A stretch of 31,634 nt of DNA from Lachnospiraceae bacterium (GTDB lineage Bacteria; Bacillota_A; Clostridia; Lachnospirales; Lachnospiraceae). The stretch's first letter is position 1; every line of letters starts with the position of its first letter. Of this stretch, positions 7,656 to 15,346 are shown one piece after another. The stretch lies in contig JAEEWS010000034.1 of the NCBI GenBank assembly GCA_016287765.1, forward strand, positions 1-31,634, written 5' to 3'. The notes beneath the pieces are model-generated. The model did not search any database, was not told where the DNA came from, and saw only the letters and a list, made by a program, of their open reading frames with translations. The translations under genes were made by a program, and so were the position numbers.

Positions 7656-8789
7656 ATGGCAAGTGAAAAATGGGTTACGGAAGCACTGGAGAAGGTCAGA
7701 AAAAAGATAAAAGTCACCTCTGAAAAGAACAGAGATAAGATACCTTACAAGACCGATGCCAACGGAGATTACGACGACAATTCGGACATCAGGGAGGACG
7801 GAAGTGGCCTGGACTGGTGGACCAACGGCTTTTGGGCAGGTACTCTCTGGAGGATGTTTGAAGATACCGGCGACAAAGAATATGCAGAGATAGCAAAGAT
7901 CTCCGAAAAGAAGATGGAGGCATGCCTTCAGCATTATTACGGGCTGAACCATGATGTGGGATTCATGTATATGCTTACTGCCGGTGCGGATTACAGACTT
8001 ACGGGAGACAAAGAGTCCTTAAGAACACTTTTACATGCGGCAAATCTCCTGGCTGGAAGATTCAACCCTGCCGGTAATTTTATCCGTGCATGGAATGATG
8101 TATGGGGGAAAAATACAGGCTGGGCTATAATCGACTGTATGATGAATCTCTCGTTATTGTACTATGCATCGGAAATAACCGGGGATCCCAGATTTAGAAA
8201 TGTGGCAAAGCTTCATGCGGACAGGGTTATTGAGGCCTTTGTGAGAAAAGACGGCTCCTGTTGTCACATAGTGGAATTCGATCCCGAAACGGGAGAGAGA
8301 TTACACTCTCTTGCAGGTCAGGGCTATGATCACGGTTCATCCTGGACCCGCGGTCAGGCCTGGGGACTTTACGGCTTCGTAATAAGCTATATGCATACGG
8401 GAGAGAAGAGATATCTGGATACAGCCGTTAGAATAGCTGATTATTGCCTTAAGAATGTTCCGGAAAACGGTATCATTCCCATTGATTTTTGTCAGCCTGC
8501 AGAGCCTGCGCTTGAGGACAGCTGCGGAGCCTGCATAATGGCGGACGGGTTCATTGAACTTGCCGGTCAGTTGGGAACGGATGGAGAAAAATATCTTGCC
8601 GCAGGCAAAAAGATCCTTAAAGCCATTGCGGAAAATAGATGCGATTACTCCCTTGACTGCGATGCCTTCGTACAGAATTGTTCTGCATCCTATCATGCAA
8701 AAGAGCATCATTTTACCATGAACTATGCGGATTACTTCTTTATAGAAGGATTACACAAGCTTGAAGGCATAGGCAGTTTCTACTGGTAG
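7656..8789 (+). CDS. Unsaturated glucuronyl hydrolase, glycoside hydrolase family 88
   Basis: This 377-aa cytoplasmic protein has no signal peptide and a GAGAGGAAA ribosome site. GH88 marks are DWWTNGFWAGTLW (53-65), HDVGFMYM with Asp100, WAIIDCMMNL with Asp160, and QGYDHGSSWTRGQAW (around 225). Asp100 and Asp160 correspond to the two catalytic aspartates of Bacillus UGL (Asp88 and Asp149). The enzyme releases the 4,5-unsaturated uronic acid from oligosaccharides left by polysaccharide lyases, acting by vinyl-ether hydration. The substrate (glycosaminoglycan, xanthan or pectin fragments) cannot be told. No lyase gene is nearby. Its last 10 bases overlap the convergent WYL gene. Confidence 0.92.
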   Translation: MASEKWVTEALEKVRKKIKVTSEKNRDKIPYKTDANGDYDDNSDIREDGSGLDWWTNGFWAGTLWRMFEDTGDKEYAEIAKISEKKMEACLQHYYGLNHDVGFMYMLTAGADYRLTGDKESLRTLLHAANLLAGRFNPAGNFIRAWNDVWGKNTGWAIIDCMMNLSLLYYASEITGDPRFRNVAKLHADRVIEAFVRKDGSCCHIVEFDPETGERLHSLAGQGYDHGSSWTRGQAWGLYGFVISYMHTGEKRYLDTAVRIADYCLKNVPENGIIPIDFCQPAEPALEDSCGACIMADGFIELAGQLGTDGEKYLAAGKKILKAIAENRCDYSLDCDAFVQNCSASYHAKEHHFTMNYADYFFIEGLHKLEGIGSFYW

Positions 8790-9823
8790 TACTTTTCATA
8801 GGCCTCCTTCAGGTCTTTTCGCACATCTTCCACCAATTTCCCCGGAGACAGGATGGTGACTTCTCTGGCAAATTGCGTTGCCCAGAGACGCATGGCCTGA
8901 AGGCTGGACATTAAGGATACGGTGACTTCCTCCTCGGTCTCGTCGGTGAAGGTCATGTCCGGCTCAAACCAGTCAAAAAGCTCGGACAAAAGAGATTTTT
9001 TCATACGGAATTTTACCCTTTCAGCTTTGTCGGAGAACATGAAAATGTGCTCCGACATATGTTTTGCCAGGGAAAAATGTTCATCATAGCCTTCTATCTC
9101 CGAGGTGGGGCGTCTGTCCTCATCCACTATCTTGATATTTGTTATCCTGTCGATCCTGAAGTGGGAGAGGCCGTTACCGAACCAGTCGTTGTTACATATG
9201 ACATAATAACGGTTGTTGGTGGCGGCGATACGATAGGGACTCACTCTGAAACGGCGGATCTTGTTGTTACGGGTGATCCGCTTGTAAAGCTTCTTATCCG
9301 TGTGATATTCAAGATAGTTGAAATCTATACGTTTATTTTGGGAAATGGCTTCGTCGATGGTCTCTATATTAAAGAAAAGCTCTTTACCTGCGCCTCCTTC
9401 GCCCTGGACGGTAAGGATATTTTTGGCTCCGGTCTTAAAGTATTTGCTGGAAAGGTTCTCCAGCTTTCCGATCAGTTCACATCTCTGGCTTACGGGAATA
9501 TTTCTGGAAAAAAGGATACCGTCGATCAAAAGACGGAGTTCAGCGTCTGTAAAGTCATGGATGAGTCTGAAATTTGTCATTTGGGTGTTTTCTTCACCGT
9601 CTCTGCCCATGGAACGGGTGGTTTCGTCATATTCGATCTCGAATCCCGCTTCAATGAGACCGTCCAGATACTTTTTAAGGGATTTCCTGTCGGGGGTGAT
9701 ATCATAATCTTTTTTTAGGATCCCGGATATTTCTTTTTGAGTGAGAGAATGCTCCTCATCCGTATATTTCTTAAGGACCTCCAGAACATAAAGAGCTACC
9801 AGTTTTTTCTGAACTTCAGCCAT
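8780..9823 (-). CDS. WYL-domain transcriptional regulator
   Basis: This 347-aa protein is on the minus strand, with a ribosome site reading GGGAGGC at 9830-9836. Residues 1-80 form a winged helix: LTQKEISGILKKDY, then RKSLKKYLDGLIEAGFEIEY. A helical linker (85-130) follows. The WYL domain (about 155-235) has KRIDFNYLEY, RRFRVSPYRI, NRYYVICNND and FRIDRI; the WYL triplet itself reads YVI/C. The C-terminal WCX-like extension (265-345) contains WATQFAREVTILSPGKLV. WYL proteins sense ligands such as nucleic acids or nucleotides and act as repressors or activators. It converges on the GH88 gene and diverges from the malic enzyme gene, with an inverted repeat in the shared upstream region that may be its operator. 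Confidence 0.9.
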   Translation of the reverse strand: MAEVQKKLVALYVLEVLKKYTDEEHSLTQKEISGILKKDYDITPDRKSLKKYLDGLIEAGFEIEYDETTRSMGRDGEENTQMTNFRLIHDFTDAELRLLIDGILFSRNIPVSQRCELIGKLENLSSKYFKTGAKNILTVQGEGGAGKELFFNIETIDEAISQNKRIDFNYLEYHTDKKLYKRITRNNKIRRFRVSPYRIAATNNRYYVICNNDWFGNGLSHFRIDRITNIKIVDEDRRPTSEIEGYDEHFSLAKHMSEHIFMFSDKAERVKFRMKKSLLSELFDWFEPDMTFTDETEEEVTVSLMSSLQAMRLWATQFAREVTILSPGKLVEDVRKDLKEAYEKYYQ

Positions 9824-9861
9824 TTTTTGCCTCCCGTAATGATTTCTATTAGTAAAAAGAA

Positions 9862-9886
9862 TAGCACAAACTGAACCATTGTGCTA
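9862..9886. promoter_or_regulatory. Perfect 8-bp inverted repeat over the malic enzyme -10 region
   Basis: TAGCACAA (9862-9869) and TTGTGCTA (9879-9886) are perfect inverted copies with a 9-base spacer. The right arm overlaps the extended -10 TGC-TACAAT (9882-9890) of the malic enzyme gene and lies 39 bases upstream of the WYL start. This is what a dimeric repressor site looks like. Which protein binds is inferred. Confidence 0.55.
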
Positions 9887-9918
9887 CAATGACTTGCTAA
9901 AGAAGGAAGGTGGATAAA

Positions 9919-11097
9919 ATGGATTACAGAAAAGAATCATTAAAAAAACACGGGGAATGGAAGGGCAAGATCGAAACAGCCTGCCGCGTACCCGTGGATT
10001 CAAGAGATGCGCTTTCTCTTGCCTATACACCCGGCGTTGCTGAACCTTGCCTTGCCATTCGTGACGATGTCGAGAAAAGCTATGACCTGACCAGAAGATG
10101 GAACACGGTGCCTGTAATAACCGACGGAACTGCGATCCTGGGTCTGGGAGATATCGGTCCCGAAGCGGGTATGCCCGTAATGGAAGGTAAAGCGGCGCTT
10201 TTTAAGGCATACGGAGATGTGGATGCTTATCCCCTTTGCATACGTTCCAAGGACACGGAAGAGATAATCAAGACCATAGAGCTTTTTGCGGGCTCATGGG
10301 GCGGGATTAATCTCGAGGATATTTCGGGACCCCGCTGCTTTGAAATAGAAACAAGACTTAAACAGGATCTGGATATCCCGGTTTTCCACGACGACCAGCA
10401 CGGAACTGCCATTGTAATGACGGCTGCTCTCATCAATTCCCTGAAACTGGCGGGAAAGAAAAAGGAAGAGGTAAAGGTGGTCATCAACGGAGCAGGTGCC
10501 GCAGGTATTGCCATTGCCCGTTTTCTGCTTAATGTATACGGGATCAGAAACATCATTTCCTGCGATAAATACGGGACGCTTTATGAGGGAAATCCGGAAA
10601 TGAACCCTGTTCAGGCGGAGCTGGCCAAGGTCACCAATCGCGGTATGCTTAAGGGCACACTGGCAGATGCCATGAAGGGGGCGGATGTGTTTATCGGAGT
10701 TTCCGCACCTCACGTGGTTACAAAGGAGATGGTGGCTTCTATGAACGATAAGGCCATTGTATTCACCTGTGCGAATCCGGTTCCGGAGATCGAGAGAGAA
10801 GATGCCCTTGAAGCAGGTGCATTCATAGTGGGAACAGGTTCCTCCACCAAGCCCAACCAGATCAACAACGTGCTTGTGTTCCCCGGACTTTTCAGAGGGG
10901 CATTGGATGTTCGTGCAAATACGGTAAACTTCGAAATGATGATGGCGGCTGCGGAAGGTATTGCCAAATATGCGGAAAAGGATCTTTCAACAGAGCATAT
11001 CCTGCCCTTTGCCTATGACAAGGGAGCTCATCAGGCGGTTGCGAAGGCTGTGGCAGAAGCAGCTGTAAAGACAGGAGTTTCCAAGCTATATAAATAG
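9919..11097 (+). CDS. NAD(P)-dependent malic enzyme (oxaloacetate-decarboxylating)
   Basis: The ATG at 9919 is chosen because GGAAGGTGG lies 5 bases upstream; a GTG at 9910 falls inside that site. The product is 392 aa, the short bacterial form without the C-terminal phosphotransacetylase-like extension. Catalytic and binding features are Tyr36 in [11 protein letters not shown], Lys91 in [12 protein letters not shown], the metal ligands around INLEDI (130-135) and DDQHGT (158-163), and the nucleotide fold [14 protein letters not shown] (187-200). It converts malate to pyruvate, CO2 and NAD(P)H. The window does not show whether NAD or NADP is used. Monocistronic; a terminator follows about 180 bases later. 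Confidence 0.94.
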   Translation: MDYRKESLKKHGEWKGKIETACRVPVDSRDALSLAYTPGVAEPCLAIRDDVEKSYDLTRRWNTVPVITDGTAILGLGDIGPEAGMPVMEGKAALFKAYGDVDAYPLCIRSKDTEEIIKTIELFAGSWGGINLEDISGPRCFEIETRLKQDLDIPVFHDDQHGTAIVMTAALINSLKLAGKKKEEVKVVINGAGAAGIAIARFLLNVYGIRNIISCDKYGTLYEGNPEMNPVQAELAKVTNRGMLKGTLADAMKGADVFIGVSAPHVVTKEMVASMNDKAIVFTCANPVPEIEREDALEAGAFIVGTGSSTKPNQINNVLVFPGLFRGALDVRANTVNFEMMMAAAEGIAKYAEKDLSTEHILPFAYDKGAHQAVAKAVAEAAVKTGVSKLYK

Positions 11098-11119
11098 GGC
11101 GGAGCTTATAAGATCAAGA

Positions 11120-11208
11120 GTTACCAAAAAATGACAAAACTACAGATATTTTGTTTTATTGGTAACTGATGAGAAGAGAGTCACAAAGATGTTCACAAAG
11201 GTTACCAA
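11120..11208. repeat. Three GTTACCAA boxes, two direct and one inverted
   Basis: GTTACCAA occurs at 11120-11127 and 11201-11208; its inverted copy TTGGTAAC is at 11159-11166. The first and second can pair over a 31-base loop. They lie between malic enzyme and the next operon, before the terminator at 11275. They may be binding sites or a folded 3' end; no other feature is seen in this 269-base gap apart from that terminator and the next promoter. Confidence 0.4.
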
Positions 11209-11274
11209 CTTTGACTATTATTAGTGGAAAGGTTGACTTGGTTTCGGAAAAATATTACATATAAATTGTCATTT

Positions 11275-11301
11275 AAGCTCCGCTTATGGCGGAGCTTTTT
11301 T
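11275..11301 (+). terminator. Intrinsic terminator after malic enzyme
   Basis: AAGCTCCGC (11275-11283) pairs with GCGGAGCTT (11289-11297), with a T run to 11301. Confidence 0.88.
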
Positions 11302-11327
11302 GGCATCTTTTTTTGTTTCGCCCCATA

Positions 11328-11336
11328 TGATATAAT
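11328..11336 (+). promoter_or_regulatory. Extended -10 promoter of the sensor operon
   Basis: TGA-TATAAT at 11328-11336, 31 bases upstream of the lipoprotein start. The -35 region is only T-rich, so the extended -10 probably carries it. Confidence 0.55.
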
Positions 11337-11366
11337 TTATGAAGTAAGTATTTATCAGGCGGGAAT

Positions 11367-12416
11367 ATGAAAAAATCTTTTTTTAAAAAAAGCATATGTT
11401 TTCTCAGCGCTCTGATGTTGCTGCTTTCCGGGTGCGGAAATAATGAGCGGAAGGCTTCCGTATCCTATATCTCTGAAAAGTACGGGGTAGCTTCGGAGGA
11501 TCAGCTTATAGTCTACACTTCCCATAAGGAAGAGGTGTATCTTCCGATAGTCCAGGAGTTTGAAGCTGTAACCGGGATCTGCGTTACACTTAAGACGGGA
11601 GGCACCTCCGAGCTCTTTGGAGAGTTGAAAGAAGCGGTCCGTGAGGGCAAATGCGATGTCATGTTCGGAGGCGGAATAGAAAGCTATGAAGCGTCCAAAG
11701 AGTATTTTATGCCCTATGCCACAACGGAAAGAGCCTGCCTGGATCCGGAAATGCTGTCGGAAGGGAACTATTGGACTCCCTTTACCGAACTTCCGCTGGT
11801 CTTTGTATATAATAACAAGCTGGTGAAGGAAGAAGAGGCTCCGGCCGGCTGGGGAGATCTTTTTGATGATAAGTGGAAGGGAAAAGTGGCCTTTGCCGAC
11901 TTAAGAAAGTCCGGAACAAGCTATACCATACTTTCCACCTTGATGCAGATAAACGGAGAGACTGCGGAAAAGACAATGGAGAAAATGGCGGAGCTGTTGG
12001 AAGGGAGATTTCTGGCTTCTTCGGGAGAAGTAATACCCAATGTTTCGGACGGAACTTTTTTGGTGGGCATTACTCTGGAGGAAACTGCCAAAAAGAAGAT
12101 ATCCGAAGGACTTGATATCGGAATGATCTATCCCGGAGACGGAACCAGTGCGGTGCCTGACGGCTGTGCCATGGTTAAAAATGCACCGCACAGCTTTAAT
12201 GCCGGAAGGTTTATAGATTTTATCGTATCTAAGGTAACCCAGCAATATGCCATGGAGGAGATAAAGAGAAGGACGGTAAGAAGGGACATAGATCTGCCGA
12301 TGGAATTTCCCGCGATCAAAACGATAGATTTTGATCTTAAGGAATCTGCCGAAAACGAAAGCAGGGTTTTTGAACTCTGGGACGAGCTCATCGCCGGGGC
12401 AGCGGATGAAGAATAA
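11367..12416 (+). CDS. Lipoprotein solute-binding protein coupled to a two-component system
   Basis: The protein is 349 aa. The signal peptide ends in the lipobox LLSGC, with lipidated Cys23. The mature part is a family-1 type binding protein of the iron/phosphosugar group: LIVYTSHKEEVYLPIVQEFE, VTLKTGGTSELF, KCDVMFGGG, YWTPFTELPLVFVYNN, and WGDLFDDKWKGKVAFAD. It is close in style to AfuA/FbpA and the PgtC sensory protein. The gene overlaps the next gene, a sensor kinase, by 11 bases and has no permease beside it. It probably serves as an extracytoplasmic ligand sensor for that kinase, as in PgtC-PgtB-type systems. The ligand is unknown; Fe3+, a phosphosugar and a phosphonate are candidates. 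Confidence 0.88.
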   Translation: MKKSFFKKSICFLSALMLLLSGCGNNERKASVSYISEKYGVASEDQLIVYTSHKEEVYLPIVQEFEAVTGICVTLKTGGTSELFGELKEAVREGKCDVMFGGGIESYEASKEYFMPYATTERACLDPEMLSEGNYWTPFTELPLVFVYNNKLVKEEEAPAGWGDLFDDKWKGKVAFADLRKSGTSYTILSTLMQINGETAEKTMEKMAELLEGRFLASSGEVIPNVSDGTFLVGITLEETAKKKISEGLDIGMIYPGDGTSAVPDGCAMVKNAPHSFNAGRFIDFIVSKVTQQYAMEEIKRRTVRRDIDLPMEFPAIKTIDFDLKESAENESRVFELWDELIAGAADEE

Positions 12417-14112
12417 GGCATTTGTAAAATTGTCATTTAAGAGGCAGCTTTTTTGGATCTTCCTGTCGGTTACGCTGGCACTTGTAGTTTTGGGAGGTGT
12501 GCTTACCATACAGGGATTTCAGGCCAGGATCACAAGAGATCATGAGATAGCGGATGAGGAAACGGCAAGAGTCATCTCTTCCGAGATCTCTGAAATGCTT
12601 AGGCTTTCGGAAAGGACACTTAAGAATATAATTAAGGATGAAACGGTTATAAGTGCCTTTGAAGGGGCGGAAGATAATCAACAGTCGGTATATACGGCTC
12701 TTTATGAGGCTTCGGCCGATTTAAGGGGGTTCGCTTCGGTGGAACTTTACGAAGGCGGCGATTGCAGATACAGTACCGTAAGTGGAAGGGCTCTTGGACA
12801 TCTTCCGGAGCATTATTCTATTTTAAGAGAAGCTTCCCGAAAAAAAGGAGAGGCTGTATATGCAGTAAATTCAGCGGTTACCGGACAGCACGGACCGGAG
12901 ATCCTGATCGCGGTAAAGTTTCCCGAAACTCAAAGCTCGGGATATGCGGTAATAAGGATATCGGGAGCGGATCTGGAAGACCGGCTGAAAGGATTTATAA
13001 ATGCCAGAGACGGTTTCATTCTGGCCAACAGCAGGTTCAGAACAGTCTGTGAAAACAGAGCCGCATCGGACGGACAGGATCTTACCCTGATCAGGGATAA
13101 TCTTTTAAACGGAAGAGATTATAATGAAGGCGCCACCGACAATATCTATATTTCTGAGGTGGGGCATGAACTTTTGTGCATATATATAACGCCGCCGGCC
13201 TTTGAGCCCTCTGCGGTGAGAACGGGATACCGTATACTGGGAGCAATGGTCGTCCTTAGCGTCGTTATATGCCTGGCAGCGGCCTCCGTTATCAGCGGTA
13301 TTGTGGCAAAGCCTTTAAATACCCTGTCTTCAGCCATGCGACATTTCAGAAAGGGTGATTTTGATACAAAGATCGAGATCGCAAGAGACGACGAATTTGG
13401 TCAACTGGCCACAGGCTTTAATAAGATGACTTCCCAATTAAAGGCTACGATAAATGAGAGGGTGGAGACCCAGAAGAGGCTGAACCGGGCAAGGATAGAG
13501 ATGATGCAGGCACAGCTGAATCCGCATTTTCTTTATAATACCCTGGATACCATAAAGTGGGTGGCAAAGGCTAATCAGGTACCGGAGGTGGCTACGCTCT
13601 CGACTTCCCTGGCAGGACTTTTAAGAACCGGGATCTCGGCGGATCAGTTTATAAGGCTGGCAGATGAACTGGAAACAGTCAGAAATTATTGCGATATACA
13701 GAGAATACGTTTCGATGATTCTTTTGATATGGAGATACATATTTCCAAGGAACTTGAAAATCTCTATGTCCCCAAACTCATCCTTCAGCCCATGGTGGAG
13801 AATTCCATTATCCACGGATTTGAAGGAATGAGCCATGGGCACATTTCCATTGACGCTTCCAGGGAGGAAGAAGACCTTAAGATCACGGTTTCCGATAACG
13901 GCCGGGGTATCAGTGATGATATGATAAGGGCATTGGAAAAAGACGATCCGGAAGCTCTTAAAGGGCATTTGGGTTTTACCAATGTTAATACTATAATAAG
14001 GATATATTTCGGTAAGGATTATGGAGTAGGGGCGGAACGACCGGAAGGCGGAGGAACGGTGATCACTGTTACTTTACCGGTATTGTATGAAGCTCCGAAA
14101 GGGGAAACTTAA
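12406..14112 (+). CDS. Sensor histidine kinase, YesM/LytS type (HAMP, His_kinase, HATPase_c)
   Basis: The start MKNKAFVKLSF at 12406 overlaps the binding-protein stop; the longer frame from 12331 is inside that gene. The product is 568 aa. TM1 is near residues 14-34, an extracytoplasmic sensor domain covers about 40-265, and TM2 is near 270-292. HAMP follows (about 296-348: VAKPLNTLSSAM, DDEFGQLATGFNKM). The His_kinase domain has the motif QLNPHFLYNTLDTIKW with His374. The ATPase domain has LQPMVENSIIHGF (Asn466) and SDNGRGIS (496-503). This is the classic YesM layout, partnered with the AraC-type regulator 45 bases downstream. The overlap with the binding-protein gene suggests a ligand-loaded lipoprotein touches the sensor domain. 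Confidence 0.92.
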   Translation: MKNKAFVKLSFKRQLFWIFLSVTLALVVLGGVLTIQGFQARITRDHEIADEETARVISSEISEMLRLSERTLKNIIKDETVISAFEGAEDNQQSVYTALYEASADLRGFASVELYEGGDCRYSTVSGRALGHLPEHYSILREASRKKGEAVYAVNSAVTGQHGPEILIAVKFPETQSSGYAVIRISGADLEDRLKGFINARDGFILANSRFRTVCENRAASDGQDLTLIRDNLLNGRDYNEGATDNIYISEVGHELLCIYITPPAFEPSAVRTGYRILGAMVVLSVVICLAAASVISGIVAKPLNTLSSAMRHFRKGDFDTKIEIARDDEFGQLATGFNKMTSQLKATINERVETQKRLNRARIEMMQAQLNPHFLYNTLDTIKWVAKANQVPEVATLSTSLAGLLRTGISADQFIRLADELETVRNYCDIQRIRFDDSFDMEIHISKELENLYVPKLILQPMVENSIIHGFEGMSHGHISIDASREEEDLKITVSDNGRGISDDMIRALEKDDPEALKGHLGFTNVNTIIRIYFGKDYGVGAERPEGGGTVITVTLPVLYEAPKGET

Positions 14113-14157
14113 TAGCACCTTTTCGACAGGAGAAGGAATAAAACGGAGAACAAAAAT

Positions 14158-14928
14158 ATGGCAATTACCAGGGTATTGATAGTTGACGACGAAAAATATG
14201 TAAGATATGGAATAAAGAATGAGACGGATTGGAATCTCATCGGATGCTTGGTGGTGGGAGAAGCAGGAGACGGCAGAGAGGCGCTGGAAGTGGCGGCGGA
14301 AGTGAAGCCGGATCTTGTGATCTCTGATATCAAGATGCCTGTTATGGACGGCATTTCGTTTGCAGGTAAGCTTTTGGAAAGGCAGCCCGGGGTCAAGATC
14401 ATCTTCCTGACTGCATTCTCCGATTTTGAATATGCCCGTCAGGCAGTGAGACTCGGAGTTTCCGACTACCTCTTAAAGCCTTATAAAGACGGTGAACTGG
14501 AAGCGTCTGTACAAAGACTTTTGCATCTTCATCCCAATCAGCCCGCTTCCCAGAAGGATATGGAAGAAGAGCTGATACCCTTAAAGAAAAAAGAGGACTT
14601 TTCAAACAGGTATATCCTGGAAGCCATTGATTATATCGAAAAGCATTTTGCCGAGGTGGATTTTTCCGTGGGACGTATGGCGGAGGCTCTCGGAGTCAGC
14701 GACGGACATTTAAGCCGGCTCTTCAAGGCAGAAACGGATGTGGGTATAAACAATTACCTTACCAGATACCGTATCAGAAAGGCCATGGACTATCTTAAGG
14801 ACGTTCAGGTCAAGGTGTACGAAGTGGCAGAAAAGGTGGGCTATCAGGACATAGCCTATTTTTCCAATACCTTTAAAAAGCTGACGGGAAGAACGCCCTC
14901 GGACTACCAGGTTAAAGGGCTGGGCTGA
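14158..14928 (+). CDS. Response regulator with AraC-type HTH (YesN-like)
   Basis: The protein is 256 aa. Receiver: acidic pair Asp10-Asp11, phospho-acceptor Asp57 in LVISDIKMPVMDG, Thr in FLTAFSDFEYA, and Lys107 in YLLKPYKDGE. The C-terminal 100 residues carry two HTH motifs: VGRMAEALGVSDGHLSRLFKAE, split here as VGRMAEALGVSDG and HLSRLFKAETDVG, then YEVAEKVGYQDIAYFSNTF and the end GRTPSDYQ. This is the cognate regulator of the YesM-type kinase. The importer at 24095-29033 is the most plausible target, since the binding-protein classes match and only the AT-rich block separates them. Confidence 0.94.
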   Translation: MAITRVLIVDDEKYVRYGIKNETDWNLIGCLVVGEAGDGREALEVAAEVKPDLVISDIKMPVMDGISFAGKLLERQPGVKIIFLTAFSDFEYARQAVRLGVSDYLLKPYKDGELEASVQRLLHLHPNQPASQKDMEEELIPLKKKEDFSNRYILEAIDYIEKHFAEVDFSVGRMAEALGVSDGHLSRLFKAETDVGINNYLTRYRIRKAMDYLKDVQVKVYEVAEKVGYQDIAYFSNTFKKLTGRTPSDYQVKGLG

Positions 14929-15186
14929 GGATCATTCCCTCTAAAAAGGCAGTGGCTCTGTTTTTTCTGTTAATTATGATTATAACTGTTCGTCAGAAAT
15001 CCCGTTCTTCTTAAAGGGTGCAGTGAGTTTGGCGTTTTCGGCAGTTAATGAAGAGTTTTTTTATCTTTCATTTGGATATTTATGCTCCAAACTGCGTTTA
15101 TAAAGGACGTATGTAAATTTCAATATAAGAATGTACAAAAGATGTTGCTTTGCTACGCTTAACGCTTTACAAGCAATGGTACAGGG
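14929..15186. other. Intergenic region before the AT-rich gene block
   Basis: No credible gene is seen between the YesN-like stop and the start at 15347 (418 bases in all). A weak terminator-like stretch, GGCAGTGGCTCTGTTTTTT, lies near 14949-14967. The region is AT-rich from about 14970 on and probably contains the left edge of the inserted block. No tRNA, integrase or clear attachment repeat was found by eye. Confidence 0.5.
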
Positions 15187-15216
15187 TTGACACGGTACAT
15201 CTTAAGTTGCTATACT
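15187..15216 (+). promoter_or_regulatory. Consensus sigma-A promoter of the kinase/helicase block
   Basis: A perfect TTGACA (15187-15192), an 18-base spacer and TATACT (15211-15216). It gives a leader of about 120 bases before the ATG at 15347. A GGTACA motif occurs twice around the -35 box (15178-15183 and 15194-15199). This is the strongest promoter by sequence in the window and can drive the whole eight-gene block. Confidence 0.75.
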
Positions 15217-15346
15217 ATGCTTGGCAAGTAAAGGTATAAAGCTGATGTGATCTATCTTTAGTGATATTGGTTGAAATATTTTTTTGCTTGTAATTACCTG
15301 TTGCGTTAATTCTTTAGTAAATCTATGGCAAATAGAGAGAGAATAT

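Noticed and set aside
9047..9718. 223-codon plus-strand open frame
   Set aside because: It lies entirely antisense to the WYL gene, which has clear domain motifs and a ribosome site; the plus frame has neither.
11901..12509. 202-codon minus-strand open frame
   Set aside because: Antisense to the binding protein and sensor kinase genes, with no ribosome site or domain.
15284..15346. Upstream TTG start adding a hydrophobic N-terminus to block gene 1
   Set aside because: No ribosome site precedes it; the ATG at 15347 follows GAGAGAGAA.
14929..15346. Integrase, tRNA or attachment repeat at the left edge of the AT-rich block
   Set aside because: None could be found by eye; the insertion is argued from composition and gene context only.
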